Notes: a model not told the origin generated them from the letters alone. A stretch of 59,806 nt of DNA from Porticoccaceae bacterium (GCA_024644585.1 JAHEHM010000001.1:1-59806); one strand, 5' to 3'. Positions 1 to 10,821 are shown, counted from the first letter of the stretch. A program made the numbers and translations.

Positions 1-72
1 GTGCGTTTAGGTCTGCAAAAGTTACAGATCTTGGTTGCACCAGAATTTAGAGAAGAGTTAATAAATGAGTAA
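1..72 (+). CDS. C-terminal tail of probable ECF sigma factor (truncated by window start)
   Basis: Frame 1 is open to TAA at 70-72 (VRLGLQKLQILVAPEFREELINE*), overlapping the start of the ChrR-like ORF by 8 bp; sigma identity inferred mainly from position upstream of chrR. Confidence 0.5.
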   Translation: MRLGLQKLQILVAPEFREELINE

Positions 73-730
73 AGTTATAAACCATCATCCGTCCATTGAG
101 ATGCTTGTCGAGTTTTCGGCAGGGACCTTAGATACTGCTACTTCTATCTGCGTAGCCTCGCACTTACATTTCTGTCCCTGTTGTAGGGCTGAAGTGGCAA
201 GACTTGACCAGGTTGGTGCCCAGTTGATGGCCATCTCTTCTCCTCAAGAAATTGATGACAGCATTTTTGAAGAAGTGATGCGTAAAATCGATGAGGGTCA
301 TACGGAAGAACCAGTTATTGAACCGAAAAAAGGTATTCAAGGCTTCCCTGAGCATATTAATAAGCTCATTCATGATGCTGCAGAAATGCCTATTTGGAAG
401 CGACTCTCTAAGTCGATGGAAGTTGCCAAATTATTTACCGGTCAAAGTAAATATGAAGTGGCTCTGCACAAAATTTGTGCCGGTGGTACTACACCACAGC
501 ATGACCACAGAGGTACCGAATACACAGTAGTTTTAAAAGGCAGTTTTTCTGATGAAAAATCTGTTTATACCGAAGGTGATTTTATAGTTCGTGAGCCTGG
601 TGACATTCATCAGCCCATGGGCGCCAAGAATGGCGAATGTATCTGTTTGTCAGCGCAGGAAGCGCCGATTAAATTAACCAGTCCATTGGGTTTCTTTTTA
701 AACCCATGGCTAAGAGTAAACCCTGCTTAA
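65..730 (+). CDS. chrR: ChrR-type zinc anti-sigma factor with C-terminal cupin domain
   Basis: N-terminal HLHFCPCC zinc-anti-sigma motif; C-terminal cupin HDHRGTEYTVVLKGSFSDE...GDIHQP. Confidence 0.85.
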   Translation: MSKVINHHPSIEMLVEFSAGTLDTATSICVASHLHFCPCCRAEVARLDQVGAQLMAISSPQEIDDSIFEEVMRKIDEGHTEEPVIEPKKGIQGFPEHINKLIHDAAEMPIWKRLSKSMEVAKLFTGQSKYEVALHKICAGGTTPQHDHRGTEYTVVLKGSFSDEKSVYTEGDFIVREPGDIHQPMGAKNGECICLSAQEAPIKLTSPLGFFLNPWLRVNPA

Positions 731-767
731 TTTCACATTTCCCTTTAGCATTTTTATACCTGTGCTC

Positions 768-793
768 GACCGCGCCTTGCGCGGTCTTTTTTT
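768..793 (+). terminator. Rho-independent terminator after chrR
   Basis: GACCGCGC-CTT-GCGCGGTC perfect 8-bp stem followed by a T-tract. Confidence 0.85.
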
Positions 794-817
794 GCCACTA
801 AGAAATGAAACTCGTCT

Positions 818-1591
818 CTATCTGACTAACACTCCCTGCTGCGCCATAAACTGTTTGGCTTCAGGGATACTGTATTCTCCAAAGTGAAAGATACTGGCTG
901 CGAGAACAGCATCTGCACCGCCCTGCTGAACTCCATCCACTAGATGTTGTAAATTACCTACACCACCCGAGGCTATCACGGGCACGGCAACTGCATCGCT
1001 AATTCTTGAGGTTAGCTGTAGATCAAACCCATTTTTAGTGCCATCGCGATCCATGCTGGTCAGTAGTATTTCACCAGCGCCAAAATCAGCCATTTTTATT
1101 GCCCATTCAATGGCACAGATACCGGTTGCATTGCGACCGCCGTGGGTGAATATTTCCCATCTTGGATTATCGGAATCATCGGTTTGCTTGGCATCAATGG
1201 CAACGACTATGCATTGAGAGCCAAACTTATCTGCCGCCGCCTTTACAAATTCTGGATTTTTGATGGCTGCTGAATTAATGGCGACTTTATCGGCACCTGC
1301 ATTGAGCAGGTTGCGTATATCGGATAATTCTCGAACGCCACCGCCCACAGTTAACGGGATAAATACCTCACCGGCCATGCGCTCAACGGTATGTAATATA
1401 GTATCTCTGTCTTCATGGCTGGCGGTAATATCAAGGAAGGTGATTTCGTCTGCACCCTGTTCGTTGTATCGCCTTGCAACTTCAACGGGATCACCTGCAT
1501 CACGTATATCCACAAACTGTACGCCCTTGACCACTCGACCTTTGTCGACATCTAGGCAGGGTATTAATCGTTTAGCTAAACCTTGAGACAT
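818..1591 (-). CDS. hisF: Imidazole glycerol phosphate synthase subunit HisF
   Basis: [26 protein letters not shown]..., typical HisF barrel motifs. Confidence 0.97.
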   Translation of the reverse strand: MSQGLAKRLIPCLDVDKGRVVKGVQFVDIRDAGDPVEVARRYNEQGADEITFLDITASHEDRDTILHTVERMAGEVFIPLTVGGGVRELSDIRNLLNAGADKVAINSAAIKNPEFVKAAADKFGSQCIVVAIDAKQTDDSDNPRWEIFTHGGRNATGICAIEWAIKMADFGAGEILLTSMDRDGTKNGFDLQLTSRISDAVAVPVIASGGVGNLQHLVDGVQQGGADAVLAASIFHFGEYSIPEAKQFMAQQGVLVR

Positions 1592-1601
1592 CTACTTACC
1601 C

Positions 1602-2210
1602 TTATTCCTTATCCTTGAACATATGACCTAATTTGCCGGCTTTGGTGGCCAGATATTGAACGTTATGCGGATTGCTGTCTGCCTGAATAGGAATGCGTTT
1701 AACAATCTCAAAGCCTAAACTTTCTAAGGCATCGATTTTTCGCGGATTATTGGTCATTATCTGTAATTTTTTTGCGCCTAGATGCTGAAGCATGGGTGCA
1801 CAGATAGAGTAGTCACGCATATCGGCACCAAAACCTAATCGCTCGTTAGCTTCTACGGTATCAGCGCCCTGATCTTGCAAGCTATAGGCGCGTATTTTAT
1901 TCACCAGACCTATTCCGCGCCCTTCTTGACGCAAATAAAGAATGGCGCCTCGTCCGAGCTCGGCAATATTGCGCATCGCTTCTTGAAGCTGTTCGCCGCA
2001 GTCACAGCGCAGGCTTCCAAGAGCATCACCGGTTAAGCATTCTGAATGGATTCTGACCGGCAAAGGTTCATCGGAAGCGCAATCACCCATTGTAATGGCG
2101 ATATGCTCTTTACCTTTGAAGGGATCCTCAAAACCATGAATATCAAACTGTCCCCATCGGGTGGGTAACTTTGAGGATTCAATAAAACGCAGAACCAATG
2201 ACAACTCCAA
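1602..2210 (-). CDS. ribA: GTP cyclohydrolase II
   Basis: Zinc motif [20 protein letters not shown] and [11 protein letters not shown]. Confidence 0.96.
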   Translation of the reverse strand: MELSLVLRFIESSKLPTRWGQFDIHGFEDPFKGKEHIAITMGDCASDEPLPVRIHSECLTGDALGSLRCDCGEQLQEAMRNIAELGRGAILYLRQEGRGIGLVNKIRAYSLQDQGADTVEANERLGFGADMRDYSICAPMLQHLGAKKLQIMTNNPRKIDALESLGFEIVKRIPIQADSNPHNVQYLATKAGKLGHMFKDKE

Positions 2211-2273
2211 TCTGTGTGTAGTAATTTTTCATTGTAACCTTTGACCGCAGTTAATTCAGTTTTTTACTGCGAT

Positions 2274-5200
2274 TTAACTGCCAATATTAAGCCTTTGGCG
2301 CATTGATTGAATACTGGCTTTTAGGTCATAGACAATGCGGTAGCAACAGGGCACCAAAATAAGCGTCATAGTGGTGGCAAAAACAATACCAAAACTCAGG
2401 GATATGGCCATTGGAATAACGAACTGTGCTTGCATGCTGGTTTCAAATAACATGGGCAATAGACCCACAAAAGTCGTCAATGTAGTTAACACGATAGCTC
2501 TAAATCGCTGTTTACCGGCTGACATAATGGAGTCGTCCATTGTTTCTCCAGCACCCTGCCGACGATTAATAAACTCAACTAGAATTAAACTGTCATTAAC
2601 AACCACACCTGCCAAGGCGACCAAGCCTAATATTGACAGCATGTTGAGTGAAATACCAAATAGGATATGTCCAATGACCGCCCCAATAAAACCAAAGGGT
2701 ATCACCGACATTATTACCAAGGGTTGAACGTAAGAGCGAAGAGGAACTGCCAGTAGCCCATAAATTAAAAACAGTGCCGCGGCAAAACCTATCATGGTGC
2801 GCATAATAAGGGTGTTTTCTTCTTTGGTTGAGCCACCCAAATCAAATTCAACTTCGGGGTACTGCTCAAGTAATTTGGGAATAAAATTATCGGTTATATC
2901 CGAAACAACCGTACCCGTTTGAACCTTGCTGGAATCCACATCTGCAGTCACATTCACGGTTCGCTTGCGATCAGTTCTGGAGATTGTTGATAGACCCTGC
3001 CCTAGCTTAATATCGGCAACCTGACCAATTTGAATGGCCTGTCCTGACTTGGTTCGGATCAGTAAATTTTCTAGGCTAGCCACTGAATCGCGCTCATCTT
3101 TTGGGTAGCGCACCATGACTTTTACTCGATCCACGCCACGCTGAATGCGTTGCACCTCTTCACCGTAAAAAGCCTGTCTTACCTGTCGCCCCACATCGGC
3201 AAGACTAATACCTATCTGACTGGCATAGGGTTTGAGACTGATTTGAATTTCTCTGCCGCCTGTACCCTGTGAGTTGTAGATATCAAAAACACCGTTGTAC
3301 TGGGCCAATTTATTTTGTAATCGATCACTTGCCTGAAGGAGTTGTTCAGGGTTAGAGCCACCGAGTTGGAAGTTGATTTTCGCACCACCCCCGGCATTGG
3401 TACTAGCAAAATACCGCTGCTTTCTGACGTTGGGTAGCTGACCAACCTCTTCCCGCCACAGCTTTTCAAAAGTTAAGGACGAAATTAGTCGATCTTCTGA
3501 GGGAACCAATGAGACGATAAAAGTACCAGATGTGTCGGAGCCTGCATAAAATAATAGATGCTTGACCAGGCCATTACCCTCAGGGTTTTGCTGACGATAA
3601 CCTTCGTCTACGCGGTAAGCTGCGTCTTCGATTGTGGTGAGGATGTCAGCCATACTGCTAGCAGATGTACCATCGTAAACGATCACTTCGGCACGCACTG
3701 TATCGCTGGGTACATTGGGGAAGAATTCAAATTTTGCGATACCACTATTTACCGCACCACCGGCAATAATTAATAGCCCAAGGAAAAATGAAACCGTGAG
3801 GTAACGTCTTTTTAAACAGTAAGCCAATGCTGGCTGGTATTTGTTTGCGATAAACTGCTTAAGACCCCTATCAACCTTAGCCTGCATTTTGCCGATAAAT
3901 TTAAATCTAGACTGAGAAACACCGCCAATTTTCATACCCACTAGGTGAGCTGGAAGAATAAGCTTTGACTCTATCAGTGAGAAAATTAGGCAAAGAATAA
4001 CCACTACGGCAATGGCTTCTTGGAAGCCTGCTACAACGCCGCCAATAAACAGCATGGGTGCAAAAGCGGCCATGGTGGTTAAAACACCAATGGTTGAGGG
4101 TATGGCGACTTTTTTCGCGCCCTCAATCACATCTTCAATTCGGGCAGTAAAGACCCCATTGTTATCATTTCCTAGTACCTTGGCCGCCTTCTGTTGAGCC
4201 TCGGTATAAATACTTTCGCCAATCACAATGGCATCGTCCACCACGATCCCCAACACCATAATAAAGGCAAATAGACTTAAAACATTGACGGTCACCGGAT
4301 AGGGATTAATTGGCATCAACCAAAAAGCCCCAAGAAAACTTACCGGTATACCCAGAAGTACCCAGAACCCCACCTGAACATTAAGAAATAACGTTAGTAC
4401 CACAGCAACCAGTATGGCACCCATAGCAAGGTTTGAGAGCATCATATCGAGCCGACCACGGAGGTGGAAAGATAGTGGCTCAAATTGCTCAATGGTGAGC
4501 CCATCAACTAAGGTTTCTGATTTTTTCTCAATATAAGATTTGACAGCTTCATCAATCGCCAGCAAATTTTGATCTTCTAAGGAGAAAATCCCCAGCGTGA
4601 CTGCAGACTCTGTATCAAAGTGCACAAAGGTACTGGATTCTTGGAATGCATCTCGTACTGTTGCTACATCGGAAATTAATAATTGTGAGCCATCGGCGTA
4701 GCTTCGTAGCACCAGATTTTCAAACTGCTCGCCTGAATAAGCCTTACCCTCAGTTCTAACCAGTATGTTGCCACTGTCAGAACGAATCATACCCGCGGGA
4801 AGATCTAAGGAAGACTCTCGCACCGCCTTGGCCACTTCAGCGAGCGTCATATTTAGTTCTCTTAGGCGCTGCTCTTTGACCTCAATGGAAATTTCATAGT
4901 CATCAACGCCCCAAAGAATAACTTTCTTTACCTGAGACAGCTCTAGCAATTCGTCACGGATTTCTTGACCAAGTTCCTTGCGCTGAAATTCGTCCAATGG
5001 CCCGGAGACAGCAACACCTGTCACCCAGCTAATATCTTCAAACTTACTCACACTAGGTTTTTCAAGGTCATCGGGGAAATTTAGGATGCTACTAATTCGG
5101 TCTTCAATTCTAGCCATGATCTCGTTAATATCTTGGCTTGGCTCAATATCCAACTCAATATTAGCCAGATCGCGACTAGCTTTAGAGCGCATTTCTTTGA

Positions 5201-5462
5201 TACCACTCAAACCTTGCAAGGCCGATTCAATTGGCAGAATAACCCCCTTTTCTACCTCTACCGGCGCAGCGCCAGGATAAACTGCAGACACCTGAACAAT
5301 GTTTCTATCTGTTCGTGGGAACATATCCTTACTGATGGTAGATGCCGAAATTGCGCCTGCAACTATAATAAATAACATCAGCAGATTAGCCGCTACCGGA
5401 TTTTTGGTGAACCATCCAATTAAGCCGTAGCTGTTAGATTCTTTCATTATAATTCTGTCCAA
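2274..5462 (-). CDS. RND family efflux permease (AcrB/MdtB-like)
   Basis: 1062 aa with typical RND topology and motifs (GVVVNDSLILVEFINRR, FIMVLGIVVDDAIVIGE). Confidence 0.95.
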   Translation of the reverse strand: MDRIIMKESNSYGLIGWFTKNPVAANLLMLFIIVAGAISASTISKDMFPRTDRNIVQVSAVYPGAAPVEVEKGVILPIESALQGLSGIKEMRSKASRDLANIELDIEPSQDINEIMARIEDRISSILNFPDDLEKPSVSKFEDISWVTGVAVSGPLDEFQRKELGQEIRDELLELSQVKKVILWGVDDYEISIEVKEQRLRELNMTLAEVAKAVRESSLDLPAGMIRSDSGNILVRTEGKAYSGEQFENLVLRSYADGSQLLISDVATVRDAFQESSTFVHFDTESAVTLGIFSLEDQNLLAIDEAVKSYIEKKSETLVDGLTIEQFEPLSFHLRGRLDMMLSNLAMGAILVAVVLTLFLNVQVGFWVLLGIPVSFLGAFWLMPINPYPVTVNVLSLFAFIMVLGIVVDDAIVIGESIYTEAQQKAAKVLGNDNNGVFTARIEDVIEGAKKVAIPSTIGVLTTMAAFAPMLFIGGVVAGFQEAIAVVVILCLIFSLIESKLILPAHLVGMKIGGVSQSRFKFIGKMQAKVDRGLKQFIANKYQPALAYCLKRRYLTVSFFLGLLIIAGGAVNSGIAKFEFFPNVPSDTVRAEVIVYDGTSASSMADILTTIEDAAYRVDEGYRQQNPEGNGLVKHLLFYAGSDTSGTFIVSLVPSEDRLISSLTFEKLWREEVGQLPNVRKQRYFASTNAGGGAKINFQLGGSNPEQLLQASDRLQNKLAQYNGVFDIYNSQGTGGREIQISLKPYASQIGISLADVGRQVRQAFYGEEVQRIQRGVDRVKVMVRYPKDERDSVASLENLLIRTKSGQAIQIGQVADIKLGQGLSTISRTDRKRTVNVTADVDSSKVQTGTVVSDITDNFIPKLLEQYPEVEFDLGGSTKEENTLIMRTMIGFAAALFLIYGLLAVPLRSYVQPLVIMSVIPFGFIGAVIGHILFGISLNMLSILGLVALAGVVVNDSLILVEFINRRQGAGETMDDSIMSAGKQRFRAIVLTTLTTFVGLLPMLFETSMQAQFVIPMAISLSFGIVFATTMTLILVPCCYRIVYDLKASIQSMRQRLNIGS

Positions 5463-6622
5463 ACATCCGTTGATTGAGGCTTAACTTTCATACCATCAAC
5501 CATAATGCCCATACCGCTGGTAACCACTTCAACTGAACCCTCAAGACCTGAGTTTATGTAGTAGTAATTACGATCATCGAAAATATAATCAACCGCAACC
5601 ATCTTTAATCGTTTCTCAGCTGTGACCATGGCGACTCGTTGATTAGCTCGCAACGCGTAGCGAGGTAGTGCATGCACGGCATTAATAGTCTTGCCGGACA
5701 CTGTGGCTTCGACAAAGGTTCCCATGAGGAGTGGTTGACGGTTTTTCTGGTTTTTTAAATTATAGGGATCATCAATTGTTGCCACGAGATACTGGGCGCG
5801 ACTACTCTGCTCTATGGTGCCCTCAGATCGAACTAAAACGGCGGGCCATTCGACCTCACTGCCATTAACCACAGCCTTTAACTCAACTTTAGCCTCCGCA
5901 AAAGACTGATTATTAATTGACCCCTCAGATAAGGAAAGTTTAGACATTTGCTTATCCGTCATGGGCAGTCTTATCTCGGCATAATCAATAGCAAAAATTG
6001 AACCCAATTTTGTTCCGATGGTGACATATTGACCCATATCCACATGAGTGGTGGCTACCATGCCGGCATAGGGGGCTCGAATAATGGTTCGCTGAATTTT
6101 TAACTCTGCCTGAGCCACTTCAGCCTGGGCTTGGATTAATCGAGCTTCAGCCTCAGCTAAAAATGGCGTTCGCAGTGCCAGTACAGGCGCATCTTCCAGT
6201 GGGCGGCCTGTCATCTGCCACTCTTTTTTGGCCTGAACTGATTTAGCTTGCTCAGTGAGTAACTGAGCCTTGGCACTCTTTAGCTGTGCCTCTGCTCTTT
6301 GCTTGGCGACTTTATAATCTGCTGCATCTAATCGAATTAAAATATCACCTTTTTCAAAGGTACCGCCCACTTCAAATTGTGCGGCAACATCAAGAACTGC
6401 GCCGGAAACCTCAGAAACCAATGTCGTGCTGGTCCTTGGCTCAACTGTTCCCTGTGAAACGGCCTGCAATTCGACCTTAGACGAGTTAATTATTTCGGTT
6501 GTTACCGCAACTTCCCGATCGGGTGATTCTAGCTCAAGGGAATTAGGCTTAAAGGCACTCATAATTAATGCAATAAGGAAAGCCACGACAATAACGATTA
6601 ATGGAAGTAATTTTGTTTTCAA
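5447..6622 (-). CDS. RND efflux periplasmic adaptor (membrane fusion protein)
   Basis: N-terminal TM anchor, lipoyl/hairpin region (VSGAVLDVAAQFEVGGTFEKGDILIRLD), overlaps the permease ORF. Confidence 0.93.
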   Translation of the reverse strand: MKTKLLPLIVIVVAFLIALIMSAFKPNSLELESPDREVAVTTEIINSSKVELQAVSQGTVEPRTSTTLVSEVSGAVLDVAAQFEVGGTFEKGDILIRLDAADYKVAKQRAEAQLKSAKAQLLTEQAKSVQAKKEWQMTGRPLEDAPVLALRTPFLAEAEARLIQAQAEVAQAELKIQRTIIRAPYAGMVATTHVDMGQYVTIGTKLGSIFAIDYAEIRLPMTDKQMSKLSLSEGSINNQSFAEAKVELKAVVNGSEVEWPAVLVRSEGTIEQSSRAQYLVATIDDPYNLKNQKNRQPLLMGTFVEATVSGKTINAVHALPRYALRANQRVAMVTAEKRLKMVAVDYIFDDRNYYYINSGLEGSVEVVTSGMGIMVDGMKVKPQSTDVWTEL

Positions 6623-6682
6623 CTAGCTGCCCTCACTGGCATTAAATATTTTATATTATAGATTTATCACTACGTTTTTTAC

Positions 6683-7213
6683 TTATAAAAAGCCCAAGTT
6701 ACTAATAACTACAATAACTATTGCCGCAAAAAAACCCGCCACAACATCATCGATCATAATGCCAATTCCGGCACCTACCTGTTTGTCCAGCCAGCTAATA
6801 GGCCATGGCTTAACAATATCGAAAAACCTAAACAGTAAAAAACCCACAATAATCGACGTGAGCTGAGGTTCGATAAATGCTAACGCGATCCAAAGACCGA
6901 CAAATTCATCCCAAACAATGCCCGAATGATCATGCACTGCAAGTTTGCTAGAGGCTCGACCACAGATATAGATGCCAGCTATTGCTGATATTGCGACCAC
7001 AGCCCAATAAAGAGACAGGGGTAACTGGCATAGCAACAACCAAAGTGGAATAGCCGCAAGTGTACCGAAGGTACCGGGCGCCTTGGGCGCTAACCCACTG
7101 CCAAAGCCAAAAGCTAGTAACAGTGTCGGCGATCGCAGAAGGTCGGTAAAACTCGGGTTCTTATTTGAAATGGGTATATCCTCCAAAGTTGGCGGATAGG
7201 GCCTGATCATCAA
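6683..7213 (-). CDS. pgpA: Phosphatidylglycerophosphatase A (true start may be downstream of the thiL overlap)
   Basis: GFGSGLAPKAPGTFGTLAAIPLW, WDEFVGLWIAL; position after thiL. Confidence 0.93.
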   Translation of the reverse strand: MMIRPYPPTLEDIPISNKNPSFTDLLRSPTLLLAFGFGSGLAPKAPGTFGTLAAIPLWLLLCQLPLSLYWAVVAISAIAGIYICGRASSKLAVHDHSGIVWDEFVGLWIALAFIEPQLTSIIVGFLLFRFFDIVKPWPISWLDKQVGAGIGIMIDDVVAGFFAAIVIVVISNLGFL

Positions 7214-8141
7214 GCAATACCGCGTCTTGATTATGCTGTAATTGCGTCATATTGCCAATCTTGGTGACTGGAATATTTGCTTGTTGTACCCATGCCTCAA
7301 AAGCCGCTTGTTTGGACTCAGGTATAGTAAAACATAGCTGATAATCATCACCGCCGGTCAATGCCCACTCAAGCACTTGATTTCTGTGGTTGTCTTTCAA
7401 TTCAGAGTGAATAGGCAGAAGGTCACTTTTAATTGCCGCGCCAAGGCCACTGGCTTTGCATATATGGCCTAAGTCGGCAACTAACCCATCAGAAATATCA
7501 ATACAGGCAGTAGCAAAATCTCTCAGGCATACACCTAAAGCAATCTGTGGTTGTGGGGAGTAAAAACGCTGCAAAAGTCGTTCGCTGATCATTTCGGAAT
7601 TTTGGGTTAATGCCAACAAACTGGCAGCACCATCACCCAGCGTACCACTCACATAGATACTGTCGTCCGCTTGAGCACCCCCACGACACAGCGCCTCACC
7701 GGCAGGTAGCTCGCCTGCAACTGTGATACTAATAGTCAGTGGTCCTGCTGTAGTGTCGCCACCCACTAGGGCTACATTATATTGCTTAGCGACCTCAGCT
7801 AGACCCTGACTAAAATCCTGCAACCAATCAGTGGTAGCCAGAGGCTTAGGCAGGGTTAAAGCCAGCGTAAACCACTTGGGCGTAGCGCCCATTGCCGCCA
7901 TATCACTGAGATTAACGCACAGAGATCGAGTAGCGACTTGGTAGGCATTAGCCTCATTGGGAAAATGAACAGATGCCACCAAACTGTCGGTGGCAAGGGC
8001 CAACTGATGACCTTCTGTTGGCTTTAAGATAGCAGCATCGTCACCAATACCCACAACCACATCTTGCTGTGCCGTTAGTTTTTTAAAGTAACGGTTAATC
8101 AGCGAAAATTCGTTATTGGATTGATCTTTACTCTTTGACAA
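7161..8141 (-). CDS. thiL: Thiamine-monophosphate kinase
   Basis: VGIGDDAAIL, GGDTTAGPL, DISDGLVADL, LTGGDDYQL. Confidence 0.96.
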   Translation of the reverse strand: MSKSKDQSNNEFSLINRYFKKLTAQQDVVVGIGDDAAILKPTEGHQLALATDSLVASVHFPNEANAYQVATRSLCVNLSDMAAMGATPKWFTLALTLPKPLATTDWLQDFSQGLAEVAKQYNVALVGGDTTAGPLTISITVAGELPAGEALCRGGAQADDSIYVSGTLGDGAASLLALTQNSEMISERLLQRFYSPQPQIALGVCLRDFATACIDISDGLVADLGHICKASGLGAAIKSDLLPIHSELKDNHRNQVLEWALTGGDDYQLCFTIPESKQAAFEAWVQQANIPVTKIGNMTQLQHNQDAVLLDDQALSANFGGYTHFK

Positions 8142-8144
8142 TGC

Positions 8145-8582
8145 TTAACCTTTATGGGCGGCGATCTCCACAGCTCTTGTATCTGCTGCCACACGATCGA
8201 GAACACCATTGATAAATTTAAATGCATCCGTGGGGCCAAAGGTTTTTGCTAAATTGACGCCCTCATTAATTGCTACCTTATAGGGAACCTCAATACTGAA
8301 CATTAACTCATAGGTGGTTAATCTTAGTATAGCGCGCGATACCGGATCTAGCTTCTCCTGCTCTCGATCTAGATACTTTTGGAAGGCGCCATCAATTTGT
8401 TCAAGATTTTGAGGTGCACCAAAGAGTATGGTCTTAAACAACTCAGTATCCACTTTGCTCATATCATTTTCTAAGTGGAAGTTAACTTCAATAGTTTCCA
8501 AATCTGTACCACCGAGATCCCAGGAATAAAGCGCCTGAACCAGAAGTTTACGCGCTTTTTGCTTGGCCTTTGTTTTAGACAT
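8145..8582 (-). CDS. nusB: Transcription antitermination factor NusB
   Basis: KARKLLVQALYSW...VAINEGVNLAKTFGP...FINGVLDRVA. Confidence 0.96.
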   Translation of the reverse strand: MSKTKAKQKARKLLVQALYSWDLGGTDLETIEVNFHLENDMSKVDTELFKTILFGAPQNLEQIDGAFQKYLDREQEKLDPVSRAILRLTTYELMFSIEVPYKVAINEGVNLAKTFGPTDAFKFINGVLDRVAADTRAVEIAAHKG

Positions 8583-9059
8583 TTATTTTTTATCCTGCAT
8601 TGATTTAAAAAGCTCAAGCATTTCAAGTACGGTCAGGGCAGCTTCTTCACCCTTATTTTCTTGGTTATCACCGGCACGCTCTAATGCTTGTTGCAGGTTA
8701 TCTGTGGTCAACAGACCAAAGGCCACTGGCATATTTTGCTGTAATCCAACCTCACCAATACCACGGGTTGTTTCGGCACAGACATAGTCAAAATGTGGGG
8801 TATCGCCACGAATAACACAGCCGAGAGTAATCACCGCATCAAACCGTCCGGTTAGGGCGGCACGTTGCGCGGCTAAGGGCAATTCAAAAGCGCCGGGCAC
8901 ATAGAAATCTTCAACAGCTTGAACATTGTGACGCTTGAGAGCTCTCAATGCTCCGTTGCGCAGCCCTTCAGTAATCTCTGAATTCCATCGTGCAGTCACC
9001 ACTGCAATTCTTGAATCACCTACAGAAAAATTACCTTCTTGAGGTCTAAATTCACCCAT
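8583..9059 (-). CDS. ribH: 6,7-dimethyl-8-ribityllumazine synthase (start set to the internal Met of the longer ORF ending at 9101)
   Basis: VPGAFELPLAAQ, GCVIRGDTPHFDYVC. Confidence 0.95.
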   Translation of the reverse strand: MGEFRPQEGNFSVGDSRIAVVTARWNSEITEGLRNGALRALKRHNVQAVEDFYVPGAFELPLAAQRAALTGRFDAVITLGCVIRGDTPHFDYVCAETTRGIGEVGLQQNMPVAFGLLTTDNLQQALERAGDNQENKGEEAALTVLEMLELFKSMQDKK

Positions 9060-9069
9060 AATTATTGCC

Positions 9070-10194
9070 TTAACTATCCTGATAATCGATGTATTCCTCA
9101 ACTTCTAAGTCGAAGCCAGAAATACCACTAAATTTAAAAGGTGCACTTAGTAAGCGCATCTTACTGACACCTAGATCCATCAATATTTGAGAACCTGTTC
9201 CCACCTGAAGGTAAACAACCTCATTGGCGGGTGGTGTTTTTTCGGTTTTGATATTGAGCATCTGATCAATATTCCTGTCCATATCCTCAGCGCTTTCGGG
9301 GTAATAGAGTAATACCAATGCACCTCTTCCCTCTTTGGCTATAGCCTCAAGGGCAGTATGGGTCGACCATGACTGAAAGCCTTCTCTAGGCTCAATAGCC
9401 AATAGATCTCGCGCTGATCGATTCACATGAACCCTCACTAAGGGTGCATCGCCGCCACTCACATCTCCCATCACAAGAGCAAAATGCTTTTCGTCTCGCG
9501 CATTATCAAGATAGGTTTTAAGAGTGAACTCACCATAATGAGTATTCACCTGACGCTCACTAATACATTGGGTGGTTTTTTCTGTTACCAACCGGTAGTT
9601 AATTAAATCGGCAATGGTGCCAATTTTTAAATCATGTTTTTTAGAAAAAATTTCAAGATCGTCACGGCGCGCCATAGTGCCATCTTCATTCATGATTTCT
9701 ACAATAACAGCAGCGGATTCAAAACCCGCTAATCTGGCTAGGTCACAGCCTGCTTCTGTATGCCCCGCGCGACTCAGTACGCCGCCTGGCTGGGCTTTTA
9801 AGGGGAAAATATGACCGGGCTGAACAATATCTTGGGGGCGCGCATTACTGGCAACAGCCGCTTGTACAGTTCGTGCGCGATCAGCAGCAGAAATACCCGT
9901 AGATACGCCTTTCGCCGCCTCGATAGATAGGGTGAAAGGCGTGCCATGACTTGAGCTATTGGTATCACCTGCGACCATTAAACCTAAATTTAGCTGTTCA
10001 CAGCGCTCTTCACTGAGAGGCAAACAGATTAAGCCGCGGGCGTAAGTAGCCATAAAATTAATATCTTCTGGCCTTACCATAGGTGCGGCCATAACGAGAT
10101 CGCCTTCATTTTCACGATCTTCGTCATCCATCAGAATAACCATCTTGCCCTGACGGATATCTTCGATTAATTCTTCTACTGTATTTAGCTGCAT
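9070..10194 (-). CDS. ribBA: DHBP synthase with degenerate C-terminal RibA-like domain (RibBX type)
   Basis: N-terminal MVILMDDEDRENEGDLVMAA and HTEAGCDLARLAG; C-terminal GCHII-like region lacks the Cys zinc motif. Confidence 0.92.
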   Translation of the reverse strand: MQLNTVEELIEDIRQGKMVILMDDEDRENEGDLVMAAPMVRPEDINFMATYARGLICLPLSEERCEQLNLGLMVAGDTNSSSHGTPFTLSIEAAKGVSTGISAADRARTVQAAVASNARPQDIVQPGHIFPLKAQPGGVLSRAGHTEAGCDLARLAGFESAAVIVEIMNEDGTMARRDDLEIFSKKHDLKIGTIADLINYRLVTEKTTQCISERQVNTHYGEFTLKTYLDNARDEKHFALVMGDVSGGDAPLVRVHVNRSARDLLAIEPREGFQSWSTHTALEAIAKEGRGALVLLYYPESAEDMDRNIDQMLNIKTEKTPPANEVVYLQVGTGSQILMDLGVSKMRLLSAPFKFSGISGFDLEVEEYIDYQDS

Positions 10195-10203
10195 GCTATT
10201 TTC

Positions 10204-10800
10204 CTAGTTTTCTTGGCTGGTCAATCGCTCAAGGTAACGGGCGATTAAATCCACTTCTAAATTAACTTTTGTACCCACAGCATAGTCACTCATTACCGTA
10301 TGAATCATGGTATGGGGCACGATATTAAGTTCCAATTCGCTACCCTTCACTGCATTGACAGTCAGGCTTGTACCATCCACAGTAATAGAACCTTTTTGAG
10401 CAATGTATTTTGCAAGATTAGCTGGAGCCTTTATACAGAAGCGCCACGACCGAGCGTCTTCATGCAGTGAAACCACCTCTCCAATACCATCGACATGGCC
10501 AGAAACAATGTGCCCACCAAATCGATCAGTAGCCTGCATGGCTTTTTCTAAATTAATACCTGTACCGGTTTGCCAATTGCCAATAGTGGTCAGGCTTAGG
10601 GTCTCAGTGGATACATCGGCCACAAAACCCTGATCTGAAAGCTCAACCGCAGTAAGACAGACGCCATTGCAGGCGATACTGTCACCTAACCTGACATCAT
10701 CAAGTCCCAAATTTGCTGCATCAATGGTTATGCGAACATCACCTTGACGCTGTTCAAGGGAAACAATCTTGCCAATCGCACTAATAATTCCTGTAAACAT
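10204..10800 (-). CDS. ribE: Riboflavin synthase alpha subunit
   Basis: MFTGIISAIGKI, GDSIACNGVCLTAVEL, GGHIVSGHVDGIG. Confidence 0.96.
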   Translation of the reverse strand: MFTGIISAIGKIVSLEQRQGDVRITIDAANLGLDDVRLGDSIACNGVCLTAVELSDQGFVADVSTETLSLTTIGNWQTGTGINLEKAMQATDRFGGHIVSGHVDGIGEVVSLHEDARSWRFCIKAPANLAKYIAQKGSITVDGTSLTVNAVKGSELELNIVPHTMIHTVMSDYAVGTKVNLEVDLIARYLERLTSQEN

Positions 10801-10821
10801 AAGTTCTACCTTAGCTTAGTC

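Noticed and set aside
1260-1586. 108-aa plus-strand ORF opposite hisF
   Set aside because: Antisense to a strongly conserved gene, no recognisable domain, composition typical of antisense reading frames
2371-2727. 118-aa plus-strand ORF opposite the RND permease
   Set aside because: Antisense ORF within conserved coding sequence; no family motif
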